From positions 310,001 through 374,000 of the forward strand of contig NZ_CP011382.1 of the NCBI RefSeq assembly GCF_000734895.2: a DNA stretch of 64,000 nucleotides, in the 5' to 3' direction. Below, in pieces: positions 51,784 through 62,422 of the stretch. The stretch comes from Calothrix sp. 336/3 (GTDB taxonomy: Bacteria; Cyanobacteriota; Cyanobacteriia; Cyanobacteriales; Nostocaceae). Position 1 is the first letter of the stretch; each line of letters opens with the position of its first letter. The notes beneath the pieces are model-generated. The model had not been told where the DNA came from. It did no database searches and saw only the letters and a list, made by a program, of their open reading frames with translations. Made by a program: the position numbers and the translations under genes.

Positions 51784-52452
51784 ATGCAACGAGTTTCTAC
51801 CGCTACGGAATTAGAATATGCTTTTCTGTTCACGTTAAGAAAGGTAAATTCCATTGATGCTGAAGGTTTGCAACCATTTTTCCAAGAATTGCCCATAGAC
51901 CCGTATATTAAGGGTAATTACCGTTTGAGGCGACTATCCAGATTTACCGTTGATGGAGATAATTTAATTAAATTGCCCCACGGATATCTCTATCAACCAA
52001 AGCAATATAACCCGTTAATGGGTGATATCAAAAGGGAATTTGCAGAATTAGAAGATACACTCGTAGAGCAAGACGCATTCAAACATTTAGTTTTAGCATT
52101 TAGTGATTCCTGTAAGTTGCACCCAGAGGCAGAAATTGGAGTACATCAAATTAGAACTACCTGTTCTCCCGAAAGTTTTGGTAATCCTGCACCGGAAGGA
52201 ATTCACCGAGATGGAACAGATTTTATCGGTATTTTTGCAGTCAATCGTCAAAATATTGTCGGTGGAGAAACCCATTTATATGTAGAGAAGAAAGAAAAGC
52301 CAGTTTTTAATAAGATTCTCCATCCGGGAGATTTACTCTTAATTAATGACCATGAATTTTTCCACTATACAACCCCCGTGAAGCCCATGGATAATTCTAT
52401 GGGAGTGAGAGATGTATTTGTATTAACTTCTCCCAGTTTGTTGTTTGATTAA
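51784..52452 (+). CDS. 2OG-Fe(II) dioxygenase family protein (PF10014-like)
   Basis: 222 residues. Iron-binding triad: His/Asp in GIHRDGTDFI and a distal His in DHEFFHYTTPV, with Arg in MGVRDVFVLT for 2-oxoglutarate. The segment GDIKREFAELEDTL and IGVHQIRTTCSPESFGNPAPEGIHRDG are typical of this family, which includes free amino-acid hydroxylases such as L-isoleucine 4-hydroxylase. The substrate here is unknown but a free amino acid is a reasonable guess. It has a strong ribosome-binding site and a terminator (52531) downstream. It is monocistronic. Confidence 0.85.
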   Translation: MQRVSTATELEYAFLFTLRKVNSIDAEGLQPFFQELPIDPYIKGNYRLRRLSRFTVDGDNLIKLPHGYLYQPKQYNPLMGDIKREFAELEDTLVEQDAFKHLVLAFSDSCKLHPEAEIGVHQIRTTCSPESFGNPAPEGIHRDGTDFIGIFAVNRQNIVGGETHLYVEKKEKPVFNKILHPGDLLLINDHEFFHYTTPVKPMDNSMGVRDVFVLTSPSLLFD

Positions 52453-52530
52453 TTTCACATAATTTTGATGGCTATCGCTTTGCGGAACGGAGTTCTATCG
52501 CGTCATAGTTAATAAATCTAAATACCCTCT

Positions 52531-52558
52531 AACCCAATGATAAAAATTGGGTTTTTTT
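52531..52558 (+). terminator. Intrinsic terminator after the dioxygenase gene
   Basis: AACCCAAT (52531-52538) pairs with ATTGGGTT (52545-52552) and is followed by seven T residues. It is 79 bases past the stop codon. Confidence 0.8.
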
Positions 52559-53532
52559 ATGCCATTAAAAATTCTGTCAATTCATAGCCCTGATTAGTGA
52601 ATGAGACGTAAACATATGAATTTTATCTATCACATACCCTACACGATAAATGTGTCAGTCATATAAGTCATGATTTCTATGAAATATATATCACGATTCA
52701 ACAACAAATCTTCTCACTCAAAAGTAATTTAAATCTTTCCCATCATGAAAACTTTTGTCATTGCGACGTAGGTCAGCCATATCTAGATTTAACAAGCTCT
52801 CAAAATAGACGAGGTTTAGCACTCCAAAGATAGGATTTTTACATCTATGATGCTAAGTTTACCATCAATTCATCCAGAAAAAGAATTTACAAACTTGCTC
52901 TTGTTCTTCATATTTTTTTGAAAATCAAATATAAATTTCCTATGAAAAACTAATTTACAAATATTTTTTCATTTCTAATTAAAAGTATCGCCTTTTACAT
53001 AAAACTGAGATAAAGAATTCATCGATGCTATGGACAAACATACTGATACTATGTCATTTATTGTGCAGATAGGAAAACTGTCACTCAATCGATATATTCT
53101 CTGAATGAATATGGATATCTTTCCCGTATTTATACAATTCTCTTAGAGATTTGTACATATCCATGTGGGAAAAATAGCAAATTATTCCATATCTTGGAAA
53201 AGTATTAAATTCCAATTTTTAATGTCAAAAAAAGTTAAAAAGGTTCCATTATATGGATATGTTTGATGACTTGTACGAAATTGCGTGAATCTTTCAAAGA
53301 TAGTAAATGCAGGTAAAAATTTAGATTATTTATCCACCATGGTGCAGTTGTATTAGTAACTTCATCAATCAGGATTGATAAGACCTTGGTGTGTGAATAA
53401 ATTCTATTTATTCGGTACTGCAATATGTAATTACTACTATCAACATAAGTGATTTTTCTATAAATACCTTTATTCCTAGACGGATAGAGGTAGAGTATTT
53501 TGTCGTTTTTTGTTTATTAATCTTTTTTACAT
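52559..53532. other. Long AT-rich gap upstream of the giant surface-protein gene
   Basis: 974 bases, strongly AT-rich, with no supported gene. The last 100 bases (TTTTTTGTTTATTAATCTTTTTTACAT before ATG 53533) are T-rich. It probably holds a long 5' leader and promoter; I cannot define the elements. Confidence 0.45.
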
Positions 53533-56500
53533 ATGAATGTTTTTAACAAAACCCAGAATGTTGACAACAATCTTGCCATTAATTACGGCTCAGGAATTCA
53601 AGCAAATCCTCAAGTAGATTTTTCAAAAGATAATATCCAAACCTTTGGCAAATCCAGCTATTATACCCATCAACTAGATGGGAAAGATTACCTCAAAGAT
53701 TTATCTCATTACTTATCAAAATCAGGGTCAAAAAACCTAGTTTTTATAGATACCGCCATTGCTGACTATGAAAGTCTAGCAGCAAACATTACCAAAGGCG
53801 CGGACGTTTTTCTCGTTGATAGTCGTCGTGATGGTATCAAGCAAATTAGCCAAGTTTTATCTCAATATAAAAATATCTCCAGTGTACATATTGTTTCCCA
53901 TGGGATGAGTGGTGGGATACAGATAGGTAATACCACAATTGATGGTAGTAACCTGAAAAAATACAGCAAACAGCTGAAACAATGGTCATCCCATTTAGCT
54001 ACAGGTGCAGACATCCTCTTGTATGGGTGTAATGTTGCCGGTAATGAATCTGGTAAAAAGTTTGTACAGCAATTCAGTCAACTAACTCAAGCAGATGTTG
54101 CTGCATCAACTGATTTAACAGGTAATCACAAAGCCGGTGGTGATTGGGATTTAGAGTTTCAGGCAGGGAAAATTACTACTACTATTGCTTTTAATGGAGG
54201 GGCGATCGCCTCCCAGACAAGTTCCATTGTCAACTATTCTGGAGTCCTAGATTTAGGCACAGGATTAAATGCACAATACTACGATAACCAGAACTTCACC
54301 AACCTAGCACTGACGCGCACCGACGCAACAGTCAACTTCGATTGGGGTACAGGTTCCCCCGCAGCAAATATAGGTGCAGACACCTTCTCAGTGCGGTGGA
54401 CAGGACAAATTCAACCCCGTTACAGCGAAACCTACACCTTCTACACCACAACAGATGACGGTGTACGTCTATTCATCAACAATCAGCAAGTTATCAACCG
54501 TTTTGTTGACCAATCTCCCACGGAAGCAACTGGACAAATTACCCTGCAAGCTGGTCAAAAGTATGACATCCGTATGGAGTACTACGAGAATGGAGGGGGA
54601 GCAGTTGCTCAACTGGGTTGGTCGAGTTTATCCCAAACTAGGGAAATTATTCCCCAATCTCGTCTGTATACCAGTTCTTCACCCACAGCTAACCTGACTG
54701 CAACCAATGTTAGTACTGCTGGTGGTACGAGTTATGAATTTACCGTTACCTACACAGATGATACAGGTGTAAATGTTGCCACCCTCGATAGTCAAGATAT
54801 CTTAGTCACCGGAACAGGTGGTTTCAGTCAATTAGCAACCTTCGTCGGTGTCAATACACCCAGTAATGGGACTCCTCGGATTGCCACCTACCGGATTACC
54901 CCTCCTGGAGGTAGTTGGAACGGTGCAGATGATGGTGTGTATACAATTACCCTACAACCTAATCAAGTCAGTGATATCGATGGTAGTTTTACAGGTTCTT
55001 CCACCCTAGGGACTTTTGCAGTTGATGTCACTGGTTTGGGAACTGGACTCAAGGGAGAATACTACGATAACCAGAACTTCACCAACCTCGCACTTATCCG
55101 CACCGACGCAACAGTTAACTTTGACTGGGGTACAGGTTCCCCCGCAGCAAATATAGGTGCAGACACCTTCTCAGTGCGGTGGACAGGACAAATTCAACCC
55201 CGTTACAGCGAAACCTACACCTTCTACACCACAACAGATGACGGTGTACGTCTATTCATCAACAATCAGCAAGTTATCAACCGTTTTGTTGACCAATCTC
55301 CCACGGAAGCAACTGGACAAATTACCCTGCAAGCTGGTCAAAAGTATGACATCCGTATGGAGTACTACGAGAATGGAGGGGGAGCAGTTGCTCAACTGGG
55401 TTGGTCGAGTTTATCCCAAACTAGGGAAATTATTCCCCAATCTCGTCTGTATACCAGTTCTTCACCCACAGCTAACCTGACTGCAACCAATGTTAGTACT
55501 GCTGGTGGTACGAGTTATGAATTTACCGTTACCTACACAGATGATACAGGTGTAAATGTTGCCACCCTCGATAGTCAAGATATCTTAGTCACCGGAACAG
55601 GTGGTTTCAGTCAATTAGCAACCTTCGTCGGTGTCAATACACCCAGTAATGGGACTCCTCGGATTGCCACCTACCGGATTACCCCTCCTGGAGGTAGTTG
55701 GAACGGTGCAGATGATGGTGTGTATACAATTACTCTACAACCCAATCAAGTCAGTGATATCGATGGTAGTTTTACAGGTTCTTCCACCCTAGGGACTTTT
55801 GCAGTTGATGTCACTGGTGTGGGAACTGGACTCAAAGGAGAATACTACGATAACCAGAACTTCACCAACCTAGCACTGACGCGCACCGACGCAACAGTCA
55901 ACTTCGATTGGGGTACAGGTTACACCGCAGCAAATATAGGTGCAGACACCTTCTCCGTGCGGTGGACAGGACAAATTCAACCCCGTTACAGCGAAACCTA
56001 CACCTTCTACACCACAACAGATGACGGTGTACGTCTATTCATCAACAATCAGCAAGTTATCAACCGTTTTGTTGACCAATCTCCCACGGAAGCAACTGGA
56101 CAAATTACCCTGCAAGCTGGTCAAAAGTATGACATCCGTATGGAGTACTACGAGAATGGAGGGGGAGCAGTTGCTCAACTGGGTTGGTCGAGTTTATCCC
56201 AAACTAGGGAAATCATTCCCCAATCTCGTCTGTATAGCACTTCTTCACCCACAGCTAACCTGACTGCAAGCAATGTTAGTACTGCTGGTGGTACGAGTTA
56301 TGAATTTACCGTTACCTACACAGATGATACAGGTGTAAATGTTGCCACCCTCGATAGTCAAGATATCTTAGTCACCGGAACAGGTGGTTTCAGTCAATTA
56401 GCAACCTTCGTCGGTGTCAATACACCCAGTAATGGGACTCCTCGGATTGCCACCTACCGGATTACCCCTCCTGGAGGTAGTTGGAACGGTGCAGATGATG

Positions 56501-58971
56501 GTGTGTATACAATTACCCTACAACCTAATCAAGTCAGTGATATCGATGGTAGTTTTACAGGTTCTTCCACCCTAGGGACTTTTGCAGTTGATGTCACTGG
56601 TTTGGGAACTGGACTCAAGGGAGAATACTACGATAACCAGAACTTCACCAACCTCGCACTTATCCGCACCGACGCAACAGTTAACTTTGACTGGGGTACA
56701 GGTTCCCCCGCAGCAAATATAGGTGCAGACACCTTCTCAGTGCGGTGGACAGGACAAATTCAACCCCGTTACAGCGAAACCTACACCTTCTACACCACAA
56801 CAGATGACGGTGTACGTCTATTCATCAACAATCAGCAAGTTATCAACCGTTTTGTTGACCAATCTCCCACGGAAGCAACTGGACAAATTACCCTGCAAGC
56901 TGGTCAAAAGTATGACATCCGTATGGAGTACTACGAGAATGGAGGGGGAGCAGTTGCTCAACTGGGTTGGTCTAGTTTATCCCAAACTAGGGAAATCATT
57001 CCCCAATCTCGTCTGTATCTGCCATCTAATCCACCGAGAATTACTTTAGGATCTTCTCCTGCAAGTGTGGACGAAAGTAATGGAACCGTCAGTTTCACAG
57101 TGTTACGCAGTGGTGATAATTTAAATGTGACTTCTAGTGTTCAGTATCAAACCATTGCTGAGAGTGCAACTGCGGGTAGTGACTTTACCCCAGTGCAAGG
57201 AACATTAGTTTTTGCTCCTGGAGAAACAAGCAAGATTGTGCCAGTACCGATTTTGAATGATACTCTGGCAGAAGTGGATGAGACCTTTAGTTTTGTTATC
57301 GATCGTCCAGAGGGTGCAGATTTGGGAACTCAAAGAACCAGAAGAGTTATTCTTGAGGATGACGATCGCACATTCTTAACTTTCTCTGCTCCTGTAGTAA
57401 ATGAGAATGATGGTACGGTTGTGGTGACGGTGAAGCGGGGTAATACGACCCAGGCTGCTAGTGTAAATTATGCCACTCAAAATGATACAGCTGTGGCAGG
57501 TAGTGATTATCTAGCTGTCTCTGGAACTCTGAATTTTGCGGTGGGAGAGCGCACCCAGAATATTACGATTCCCTTGGTGAATAATAATGTTGGTGAGGTA
57601 AACGAAAAATTAAGGGTGAATTTCAGTAATGCTGTGAATGTGGGGTTAAATCCTCCCGCAAGCTTAGAAGTTACTATTATCGATGATGACCCCGGTAATT
57701 TCACCAGACAGACTGTAGTTTCTGGTTTGAACCAACCCACAGCATTTGATTGGACTCCCGATGGTTCTCGGATGTTCATTGCCCAGAAAAATGGCGTGGT
57801 GAAGGTATATAATTATGCCACTCAGGCGGTAACAGATTTTATCGATATCTCTGCTCAGGTGAATGATGTCCGCGATCGCGGTTTACTGGGACTAGCTGTC
57901 CATCCCAATTTCTCTACTAATCCCTACGTCTACCTGGGATTTACCTATGATCCACCAGAAGCATACAACAATATCAACCCCAACACCAATTATGATGACC
58001 CCGATGGTGCAGGAAATCGTCCTTCCCGCGTGATTCGAGTCACCGTTGACCCCACAACCTTTACGGCAATTGCTGGTAGCGAAGTTGTGCTTCTTGGTAC
58101 CAATAGTACATGGGCAAATACTAGTCGTCCTGATGGCAACAGTACCGATGACTTCACCATTCCTCCTTCGGGAATTAACCCTGACGGTACAAATGTCCGC
58201 GATTACCTAGCAACGGATAGTGAATCCCACACCATTGGAGCGCTACGTTTTGGTACTGATGGTTCCCTCTTCGTGAGTAATGGGGATGGTACATCCTACA
58301 ACCGTAGAGATGAAAGAGGTGTGAGAGTTCAAGATATTGATAACCTTTCTGGTAAGATACTGCGAATCGACCCCATCACTGGTAACGGTTTAGCTGATAA
58401 CCCCTTCTACGATGGCAATCCCACAAGCAACCGTTCTAAAGTTTACAATCTAGGTCTACGTAATCCCTTCCGCTTTACAATCAACAAAGAAAATAATACT
58501 CCTGTGATTGGGGATGTTGGTTGGGGAGGTTGGGAAGAAGTCAATACCGGACGTGGTGTGAACTTTGGCTGGCCCTATTTTGAAGGTGGCAATGGTAATA
58601 GTCTACAACAACCGGATTATGGCAATTTACCACAAGCTCAGGCTTTCTATGCCAGTGGTTCTCCTGTAACTGCGCCAATTTACGCCTATCCCCATACTGG
58701 CGGTTCCAACGCGATCGTTATGGGTGATTTCTACACAGGTACAACCTATCCTTCTATCTATCAAGGTGCTTTGTTTATCGGTGATATCAGTAAGGGTACA
58801 GTAGATTCACTGAGGTTAGATAGTGCTGGCAATGTTGTCTCCGTGCAACGTTTTGACTCTAATCTCTTGACACCTGTACAAATGTCTAGTGGTCCCGATG
58901 GTAATCTCTATTTTGCCAGCTTGTTTGGCAATTCCATCGGTCGCTGGACTCTTGTACCACCATCTACCTAA
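53533..58971 (+). CDS. Giant surface protein: DUF4347, four PA14 domains, two Calx-beta domains, glucose/sorbosone-dehydrogenase-like propeller
   Basis: 1812 residues. DUF4347 spans ~69-236 (VFIDTAIADYESLA; VHIVSHGMSGGIQIG; LLYGCNVAGNESGK; STDLTGNHKAGGDWDLE). From ~246 to ~1165 come four PA14 domains (YYDNQNFTNLALTRTD; YTFYTTTDDGVRLFINNQ; GQITLQAGQKYDIRMEYYEN) separated by three copies of a ~130-residue Ig-like module (TGTGGFSQLATFVGVNTPSN). Calx-beta domains lie at ~1168-1274 and ~1279-1386. The remainder is a PQQ-dependent dehydrogenase-type propeller (FIAQKNGVVKVYNY; LGLAVHPNFS; FGPDG-like repeats). There is no classical signal peptide; DUF4347 proteins are usually exported. It is probably an extracellular adhesin or sugar-oxidising protein. 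Confidence 0.85.
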   Translation: MNVFNKTQNVDNNLAINYGSGIQANPQVDFSKDNIQTFGKSSYYTHQLDGKDYLKDLSHYLSKSGSKNLVFIDTAIADYESLAANITKGADVFLVDSRRDGIKQISQVLSQYKNISSVHIVSHGMSGGIQIGNTTIDGSNLKKYSKQLKQWSSHLATGADILLYGCNVAGNESGKKFVQQFSQLTQADVAASTDLTGNHKAGGDWDLEFQAGKITTTIAFNGGAIASQTSSIVNYSGVLDLGTGLNAQYYDNQNFTNLALTRTDATVNFDWGTGSPAANIGADTFSVRWTGQIQPRYSETYTFYTTTDDGVRLFINNQQVINRFVDQSPTEATGQITLQAGQKYDIRMEYYENGGGAVAQLGWSSLSQTREIIPQSRLYTSSSPTANLTATNVSTAGGTSYEFTVTYTDDTGVNVATLDSQDILVTGTGGFSQLATFVGVNTPSNGTPRIATYRITPPGGSWNGADDGVYTITLQPNQVSDIDGSFTGSSTLGTFAVDVTGLGTGLKGEYYDNQNFTNLALIRTDATVNFDWGTGSPAANIGADTFSVRWTGQIQPRYSETYTFYTTTDDGVRLFINNQQVINRFVDQSPTEATGQITLQAGQKYDIRMEYYENGGGAVAQLGWSSLSQTREIIPQSRLYTSSSPTANLTATNVSTAGGTSYEFTVTYTDDTGVNVATLDSQDILVTGTGGFSQLATFVGVNTPSNGTPRIATYRITPPGGSWNGADDGVYTITLQPNQVSDIDGSFTGSSTLGTFAVDVTGVGTGLKGEYYDNQNFTNLALTRTDATVNFDWGTGYTAANIGADTFSVRWTGQIQPRYSETYTFYTTTDDGVRLFINNQQVINRFVDQSPTEATGQITLQAGQKYDIRMEYYENGGGAVAQLGWSSLSQTREIIPQSRLYSTSSPTANLTASNVSTAGGTSYEFTVTYTDDTGVNVATLDSQDILVTGTGGFSQLATFVGVNTPSNGTPRIATYRITPPGGSWNGADDGVYTITLQPNQVSDIDGSFTGSSTLGTFAVDVTGLGTGLKGEYYDNQNFTNLALIRTDATVNFDWGTGSPAANIGADTFSVRWTGQIQPRYSETYTFYTTTDDGVRLFINNQQVINRFVDQSPTEATGQITLQAGQKYDIRMEYYENGGGAVAQLGWSSLSQTREIIPQSRLYLPSNPPRITLGSSPASVDESNGTVSFTVLRSGDNLNVTSSVQYQTIAESATAGSDFTPVQGTLVFAPGETSKIVPVPILNDTLAEVDETFSFVIDRPEGADLGTQRTRRVILEDDDRTFLTFSAPVVNENDGTVVVTVKRGNTTQAASVNYATQNDTAVAGSDYLAVSGTLNFAVGERTQNITIPLVNNNVGEVNEKLRVNFSNAVNVGLNPPASLEVTIIDDDPGNFTRQTVVSGLNQPTAFDWTPDGSRMFIAQKNGVVKVYNYATQAVTDFIDISAQVNDVRDRGLLGLAVHPNFSTNPYVYLGFTYDPPEAYNNINPNTNYDDPDGAGNRPSRVIRVTVDPTTFTAIAGSEVVLLGTNSTWANTSRPDGNSTDDFTIPPSGINPDGTNVRDYLATDSESHTIGALRFGTDGSLFVSNGDGTSYNRRDERGVRVQDIDNLSGKILRIDPITGNGLADNPFYDGNPTSNRSKVYNLGLRNPFRFTINKENNTPVIGDVGWGGWEEVNTGRGVNFGWPYFEGGNGNSLQQPDYGNLPQAQAFYASGSPVTAPIYAYPHTGGSNAIVMGDFYTGTTYPSIYQGALFIGDISKGTVDSLRLDSAGNVVSVQRFDSNLLTPVQMSSGPDGNLYFASLFGNSIGRWTLVPPST
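54270..57020 (+). repeat. 783-bp tandem coding repeat, 3.5 units
   Basis: Units start near 54270, 55053, 55836 and 56619; the last is partial. The units are almost identical at DNA level. Units 1 and 3 share CACTGACGCGCACC and GTCAACTTCGATTGG, whereas units 2 and 4 share CACTTATCCGCACC and GTTAACTTTGACTGG, so a 1566-bp dimer was duplicated. Each unit is one PA14 plus one Ig-like module. Confidence 0.9.
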
Positions 58972-59427
58972 TTCAATACAGGTTTTGGTGAATGGGGGAT
59001 AAGGTGTAAACATCTTTTCCCCTTTTATCGTATGTATTTGTCTATTACCTGCTGGAGAAGGGGTGCGATCGCTAGGCGAAAAATCCGAAATTTCCCATAA
59101 ACATTCCTTCTCATCAGTTCAGCGATCGCCGATGTGTTATCGGGGTAGACTTTCTGGGATAGTAGGCTAGCGTGTACACCCTAGTTAGGGTTAGAAATAT
59201 TTATTTTTAAAATAGATTCAATAATTTGAAATCAACTAAATCCAAAATATCTCTTGAGAAATATATCCTTAGAAAGATATCTTGGGAATTTATTGTAGAA
59301 AAAAACTGTATGAAATTATATCTAGATAAATAGATAGATGCATTATCTTATTTTTGCAAATAATATTGCCTAATATTGGTAGGAAGTTTAGCTATAAAAA
59401 CAATAATCAATAAAATAAAAGAGAAAA
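58972..59427. other. Intergenic gap before the PRC-barrel cluster
   Basis: 456 bases. Two GCGATCGC sites (about 59066 and 59123) and AT-rich DNA follow. No gene or RNA is recognised; the promoter of the next cluster should lie in the second half. Confidence 0.45.
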
Positions 59428-59625
59428 ATGCCAAGACTTATAGGACAACGCTCTCATACTGGAGCAAATATCATCATTCTCATCACCATTATCGCCATGC
59501 TCGGAGCCATCTACGAATACTTTGGCGTTATTAACATTGTTCCTGGTTTTGGTCGAGAGGAACGCTTTTTTCCACAAAAAAGTCAGTCAAACAATGAACA
59601 AGTCACTGGACAAACCAATAAGTAA
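59428..59625 (+). CDS. Small membrane protein of the PRC-barrel cluster
   Basis: 65 residues: MPRLIGQRSHTGANIIILIT, then TIIAMLGAIYEYFGVINIVPGFG, giving one or two membrane helices at ~14-40, followed by a charged soluble tail (REERFFPQKSQSNNEQV). No family is recognised. It ends 16 bases before the PRC-barrel gene on the same strand, and has AAAGAGAAAA in front of its ATG, so it is probably real and co-transcribed. Confidence 0.6.
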   Translation: MPRLIGQRSHTGANIIILITIIAMLGAIYEYFGVINIVPGFGREERFFPQKSQSNNEQVTGQTNK

Positions 59626-59641
59626 AAATTGCGAGGCATAA

Positions 59642-61264
59642 ATGCGTAAAGGTAGTGATATTATCGATAAAGTAGTCGTCACATACGACGCGGGTAAAAA
59701 AATTGAGCGCATTCAAGATTTAATTTTCGATCAAAATCATAATCAAATTTTGGGCTTTTTAGTTGAAGAGAAGGGACTGTTTCGGGATGCAAAAGTGATT
59801 CCTCTGCAAGAGGTACGAGCTATCGGGTTAGATGCAATCGTAGTTAACTCTCAAGAATCTGTTGTTGAGGCACATCTCGTCCCTACCATAAAAGAGATTT
59901 TGCACCAGAATATTGTCCTCAGAGGTACAAGAATTCTCACCACAGAGGGACTCGATCTCGGCGGACTGGTTGATTTGTTCTTTGATGAGCATAGTGGACT
60001 GGTGGAAGGATACGAAGTTTCAGGTGGTGTGTTTGCCGATGCTTACTCTGGGCGATCGTTTGTTCCTGCCCCCGAAACGCTGAAAATTGGTTCCGATGTT
60101 GCTTTTGTGCCTCCAGAAACGGCTCAAATGATGGCAGAACAGGTTGGTGGTATCCGAGGAGCCGTTAACGCTACTGAAGATAAATTCCAAGACTCAGCTG
60201 AGACTGCTAACCGTAGACTGCAAGCAGCAGTTCAAACTGTAAATCAGCATCTACAGGAAGCAAGGCAGAATGCAAGTGAGCAATTACAGTCTGCAACTGA
60301 TGCTACTAGCAGCAAACTGCAAGACCTAAATCGAGATGCAACTGCTTCGCTGACAAATAATCTGATTGACCCTGGGGAGCAAAAAATATATGTGATTGGC
60401 AAGCATGTTGAGCAGGATGTGCGGACTCCAGACGGAAATGTATTGCTACTGCAAGGACAGGAAGTCACCCTAGTTGATGCAGAAGCCGCCGAACGCTTGG
60501 GTATCCTTGATGAACTCTATCGAGCTACCGGTGGCAGTCTAACTGCAAATATCAGCCGCAATCTGCAAGCAGCAATCCAATCTACTGGTAATCAAATTGG
60601 GAGCGCCACTCACAGTAGTGTTGCTAATCTACGTCACTCAGTTGATGGGGTGGCTGCACATGTAGCGCTTCTACAAGCAAAAGGGCGTAGAGTCTTGGAA
60701 ACGGTGCGTGCTAACGATGGCTTAATTATTGCCGCATCTGGGCAAATTGTGACCGAATCTGTTCTCGCTCGTACCCAGGCTTACGGTAAAGAAGTAGAAT
60801 TACTTAACGCTGCTGGTCTACATCTGGCAAGCACGGCGCATTCTAGCGCTAATGACACTTGGTTAGAAACCAAAGTTCAACTACGCGACGGAGCAAATAT
60901 TGCTCAAGAGAACCTCAGTAGTTTTTGGCAAACCTTGAAAAAGCAGTCTGAAAAGCTACAAGGACGCAGCGCAAGGGCAATCAAAAAGCAACGGATTGAA
61001 CAAGCATTGGGTCGTCCAGTTACCCGTGTCATTCTTGACCCAGAAGACAAGGTAATTCTGAATGTGGGCGAACTAATTACCCATCGTGCTGTCCGTCAGG
61101 CTGAAGAAAGTGGAATTCTAAATATTTTGCTGAGTTCAGTTTATACTAAGGAGCCAGAAATCTCTGATAAGGAGTTACGTGCATCAGAACACGGAATGGC
61201 AGCCCTAGCGCATCAAGGTAATGGGCGATCGCAACTTGAATCTAAATCAATATTGGTAAATTAA
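59642..61264 (+). CDS. PRC-barrel domain protein with long helical region
   Basis: 540 residues. Two PRC-barrel domains at ~5-75 ([35 protein letters not shown]) and ~90-165 ([35 protein letters not shown]). A helical, Gln/Ala-rich region (~195-245, [41 protein letters not shown]) and further repeats follow, containing DEVI-like segments ([16 protein letters not shown]). PRC-barrels act in RNA processing, photosystem assembly and stress-related membrane proteins. Cyanobacterial paralogs are often stress-induced. The start overlaps no gene, but the end overlaps the next start by one base. Confidence 0.75.
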   Translation: MRKGSDIIDKVVVTYDAGKKIERIQDLIFDQNHNQILGFLVEEKGLFRDAKVIPLQEVRAIGLDAIVVNSQESVVEAHLVPTIKEILHQNIVLRGTRILTTEGLDLGGLVDLFFDEHSGLVEGYEVSGGVFADAYSGRSFVPAPETLKIGSDVAFVPPETAQMMAEQVGGIRGAVNATEDKFQDSAETANRRLQAAVQTVNQHLQEARQNASEQLQSATDATSSKLQDLNRDATASLTNNLIDPGEQKIYVIGKHVEQDVRTPDGNVLLLQGQEVTLVDAEAAERLGILDELYRATGGSLTANISRNLQAAIQSTGNQIGSATHSSVANLRHSVDGVAAHVALLQAKGRRVLETVRANDGLIIAASGQIVTESVLARTQAYGKEVELLNAAGLHLASTAHSSANDTWLETKVQLRDGANIAQENLSSFWQTLKKQSEKLQGRSARAIKKQRIEQALGRPVTRVILDPEDKVILNVGELITHRAVRQAEESGILNILLSSVYTKEPEISDKELRASEHGMAALAHQGNGRSQLESKSILVN

Positions 61265-61584
61265 TGCTCGACTTTAATACCTTAACTGAATTCTCAACTA
61301 CTTACTGCATTGGAATTTGTGCTTTTTTAATTCCAGCCAATTTACTTGCGACCTCATCAACAATCATTTTTACACTTTTGGGCTATCGGACTATTCAAAT
61401 CTGGCAAACTGCTTTCATTGCTAGTTTTTTGGCTCTATTGATGATACTGCACGTATTTGCTTGGTTCACAATCGGAGTAGTCATGGCTCCCACATACATT
61501 TTATTGGCGCTAGGAAGTATCTGTTTGCTTGCCAATTTACTAGCTATTCTCTCGCACAGACGCTTTTTCTATGGGATTACTTAG
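61264..61584 (+). CDS. Hypothetical membrane protein
   Basis: 106 residues with three membrane helices (~12-38 YCIGICAFLIPANLLATSSTIIFTLLG; ~47-75 FIASFLALLMILHVFAWFTIG; ~78-98 PTYILLALGSICLLANLLAI). The ATG overlaps the PRC-barrel stop by one base (TAATG), so it is translationally coupled. No family is recognised. It converges on the cheR gene, which ends 2 bases away. Confidence 0.65.
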   Translation: MLDFNTLTEFSTTYCIGICAFLIPANLLATSSTIIFTLLGYRTIQIWQTAFIASFLALLMILHVFAWFTIGVVMAPTYILLALGSICLLANLLAILSHRRFFYGIT

Positions 61585-61585
61585 T

Positions 61586-62422
61586 TTAAGTATTATGCAA
61601 TTGATAGCAGATACTCTTGTTAAATGAAACCTTTTTGAATGAGCCATCGAGGTTGATAATCGTCTCAGTGCTACCGAGAAACAGGTAGCCATCTTTTTTT
61701 AATTGCTGTTTTACCTTTTTTAGCAGGTCTTTTTTGGTTGCCATATCATAGTAGATTAAAACATTGCGTAAAAAAATCACGTCAATTTCGGGAAGGGATG
61801 ACCAAGATTGCATCAGGTTGAGCTGACGAAACTCTGGCATCTGGCGAATTTCATCCTTTATTTGCCACTCACTATCTAACTGATGAAAGTACTTGTCACG
61901 GAGATTTTTAGATAGTCCACGGCTAATTTCAAGTCGGTTATAGTGCCCTTTTTGGGCGCGTGCTAATACTTTGGTGGAAAAATCGCTAGCAATTAGCCTT
62001 ATAGACCAATTGGTAAGCAAGGGAAAATGTTCACGAATTAGCATGGCGATGCTGTAGGGTTCTTGTCCATTCGAGCAAGCAGCACACCAAATGTTGAGCG
62101 ATCGCTCAGGAGAACGTTTTTTGATTAACTCTGGTAGTATGTATTGTCTCAGTGCTTCAAATGGGTGATGATCTCGAAAGAATGAGGTTTCATTAGTGAC
62201 TAATGCCTCGATGGTTTGGATGTGAAGATAATTAAAGGGTTGAGTGCGTAGATGTGCCACCAGCTCAGCAATTCCAGCAAATCCTCCTGATTCGGCAATT
62301 GGCTGTAAATGTAGCTCCGCCAGATAGCTTTTCTCAGCAGACAACACAACTGCTGAATGCTCATGAACTAATTGACGAAGATACTCAAAATCATTGGCGC
62401 TTACGCTTTGAGTCTGTTTCAT
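61586..62422 (-). CDS. cheR: Chemotaxis protein methyltransferase CheR
   Basis: 278 residues. The N-terminal helical domain is ~1-85. The SAM-binding domain has IWCAACSNGQEPYSIAMLIREHFP (G-Q-E-P-Y-S) and LIASDFSTKVLARAQKGHYN, and DVIFLRNVLIYYD near the end. It methylates glutamates of chemoreceptors. Its start ATG overlaps the cheB stop by one base, forming the order MCP-cheB-cheR. It has no TPR extension. Confidence 0.93.
   Translation of the reverse strand: MKQTQSVSANDFEYLRQLVHEHSAVVLSAEKSYLAELHLQPIAESGGFAGIAELVAHLRTQPFNYLHIQTIEALVTNETSFFRDHHPFEALRQYILPELIKKRSPERSLNIWCAACSNGQEPYSIAMLIREHFPLLTNWSIRLIASDFSTKVLARAQKGHYNRLEISRGLSKNLRDKYFHQLDSEWQIKDEIRQMPEFRQLNLMQSWSSLPEIDVIFLRNVLIYYDMATKKDLLKKVKQQLKKDGYLFLGSTETIINLDGSFKKVSFNKSICYQLHNT

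Noticed and set aside
52740..52800. TTTGTCATTGCGACGTAGG segment resembling the MITE interior
   Set aside because: Only about 15 bases match and there are no terminal inverted repeats.
54374..57049. Four ~107-residue open frames in another frame
   Set aside because: They are identical copies created by the 783-bp repeat in an alternative frame of the PA14 gene.
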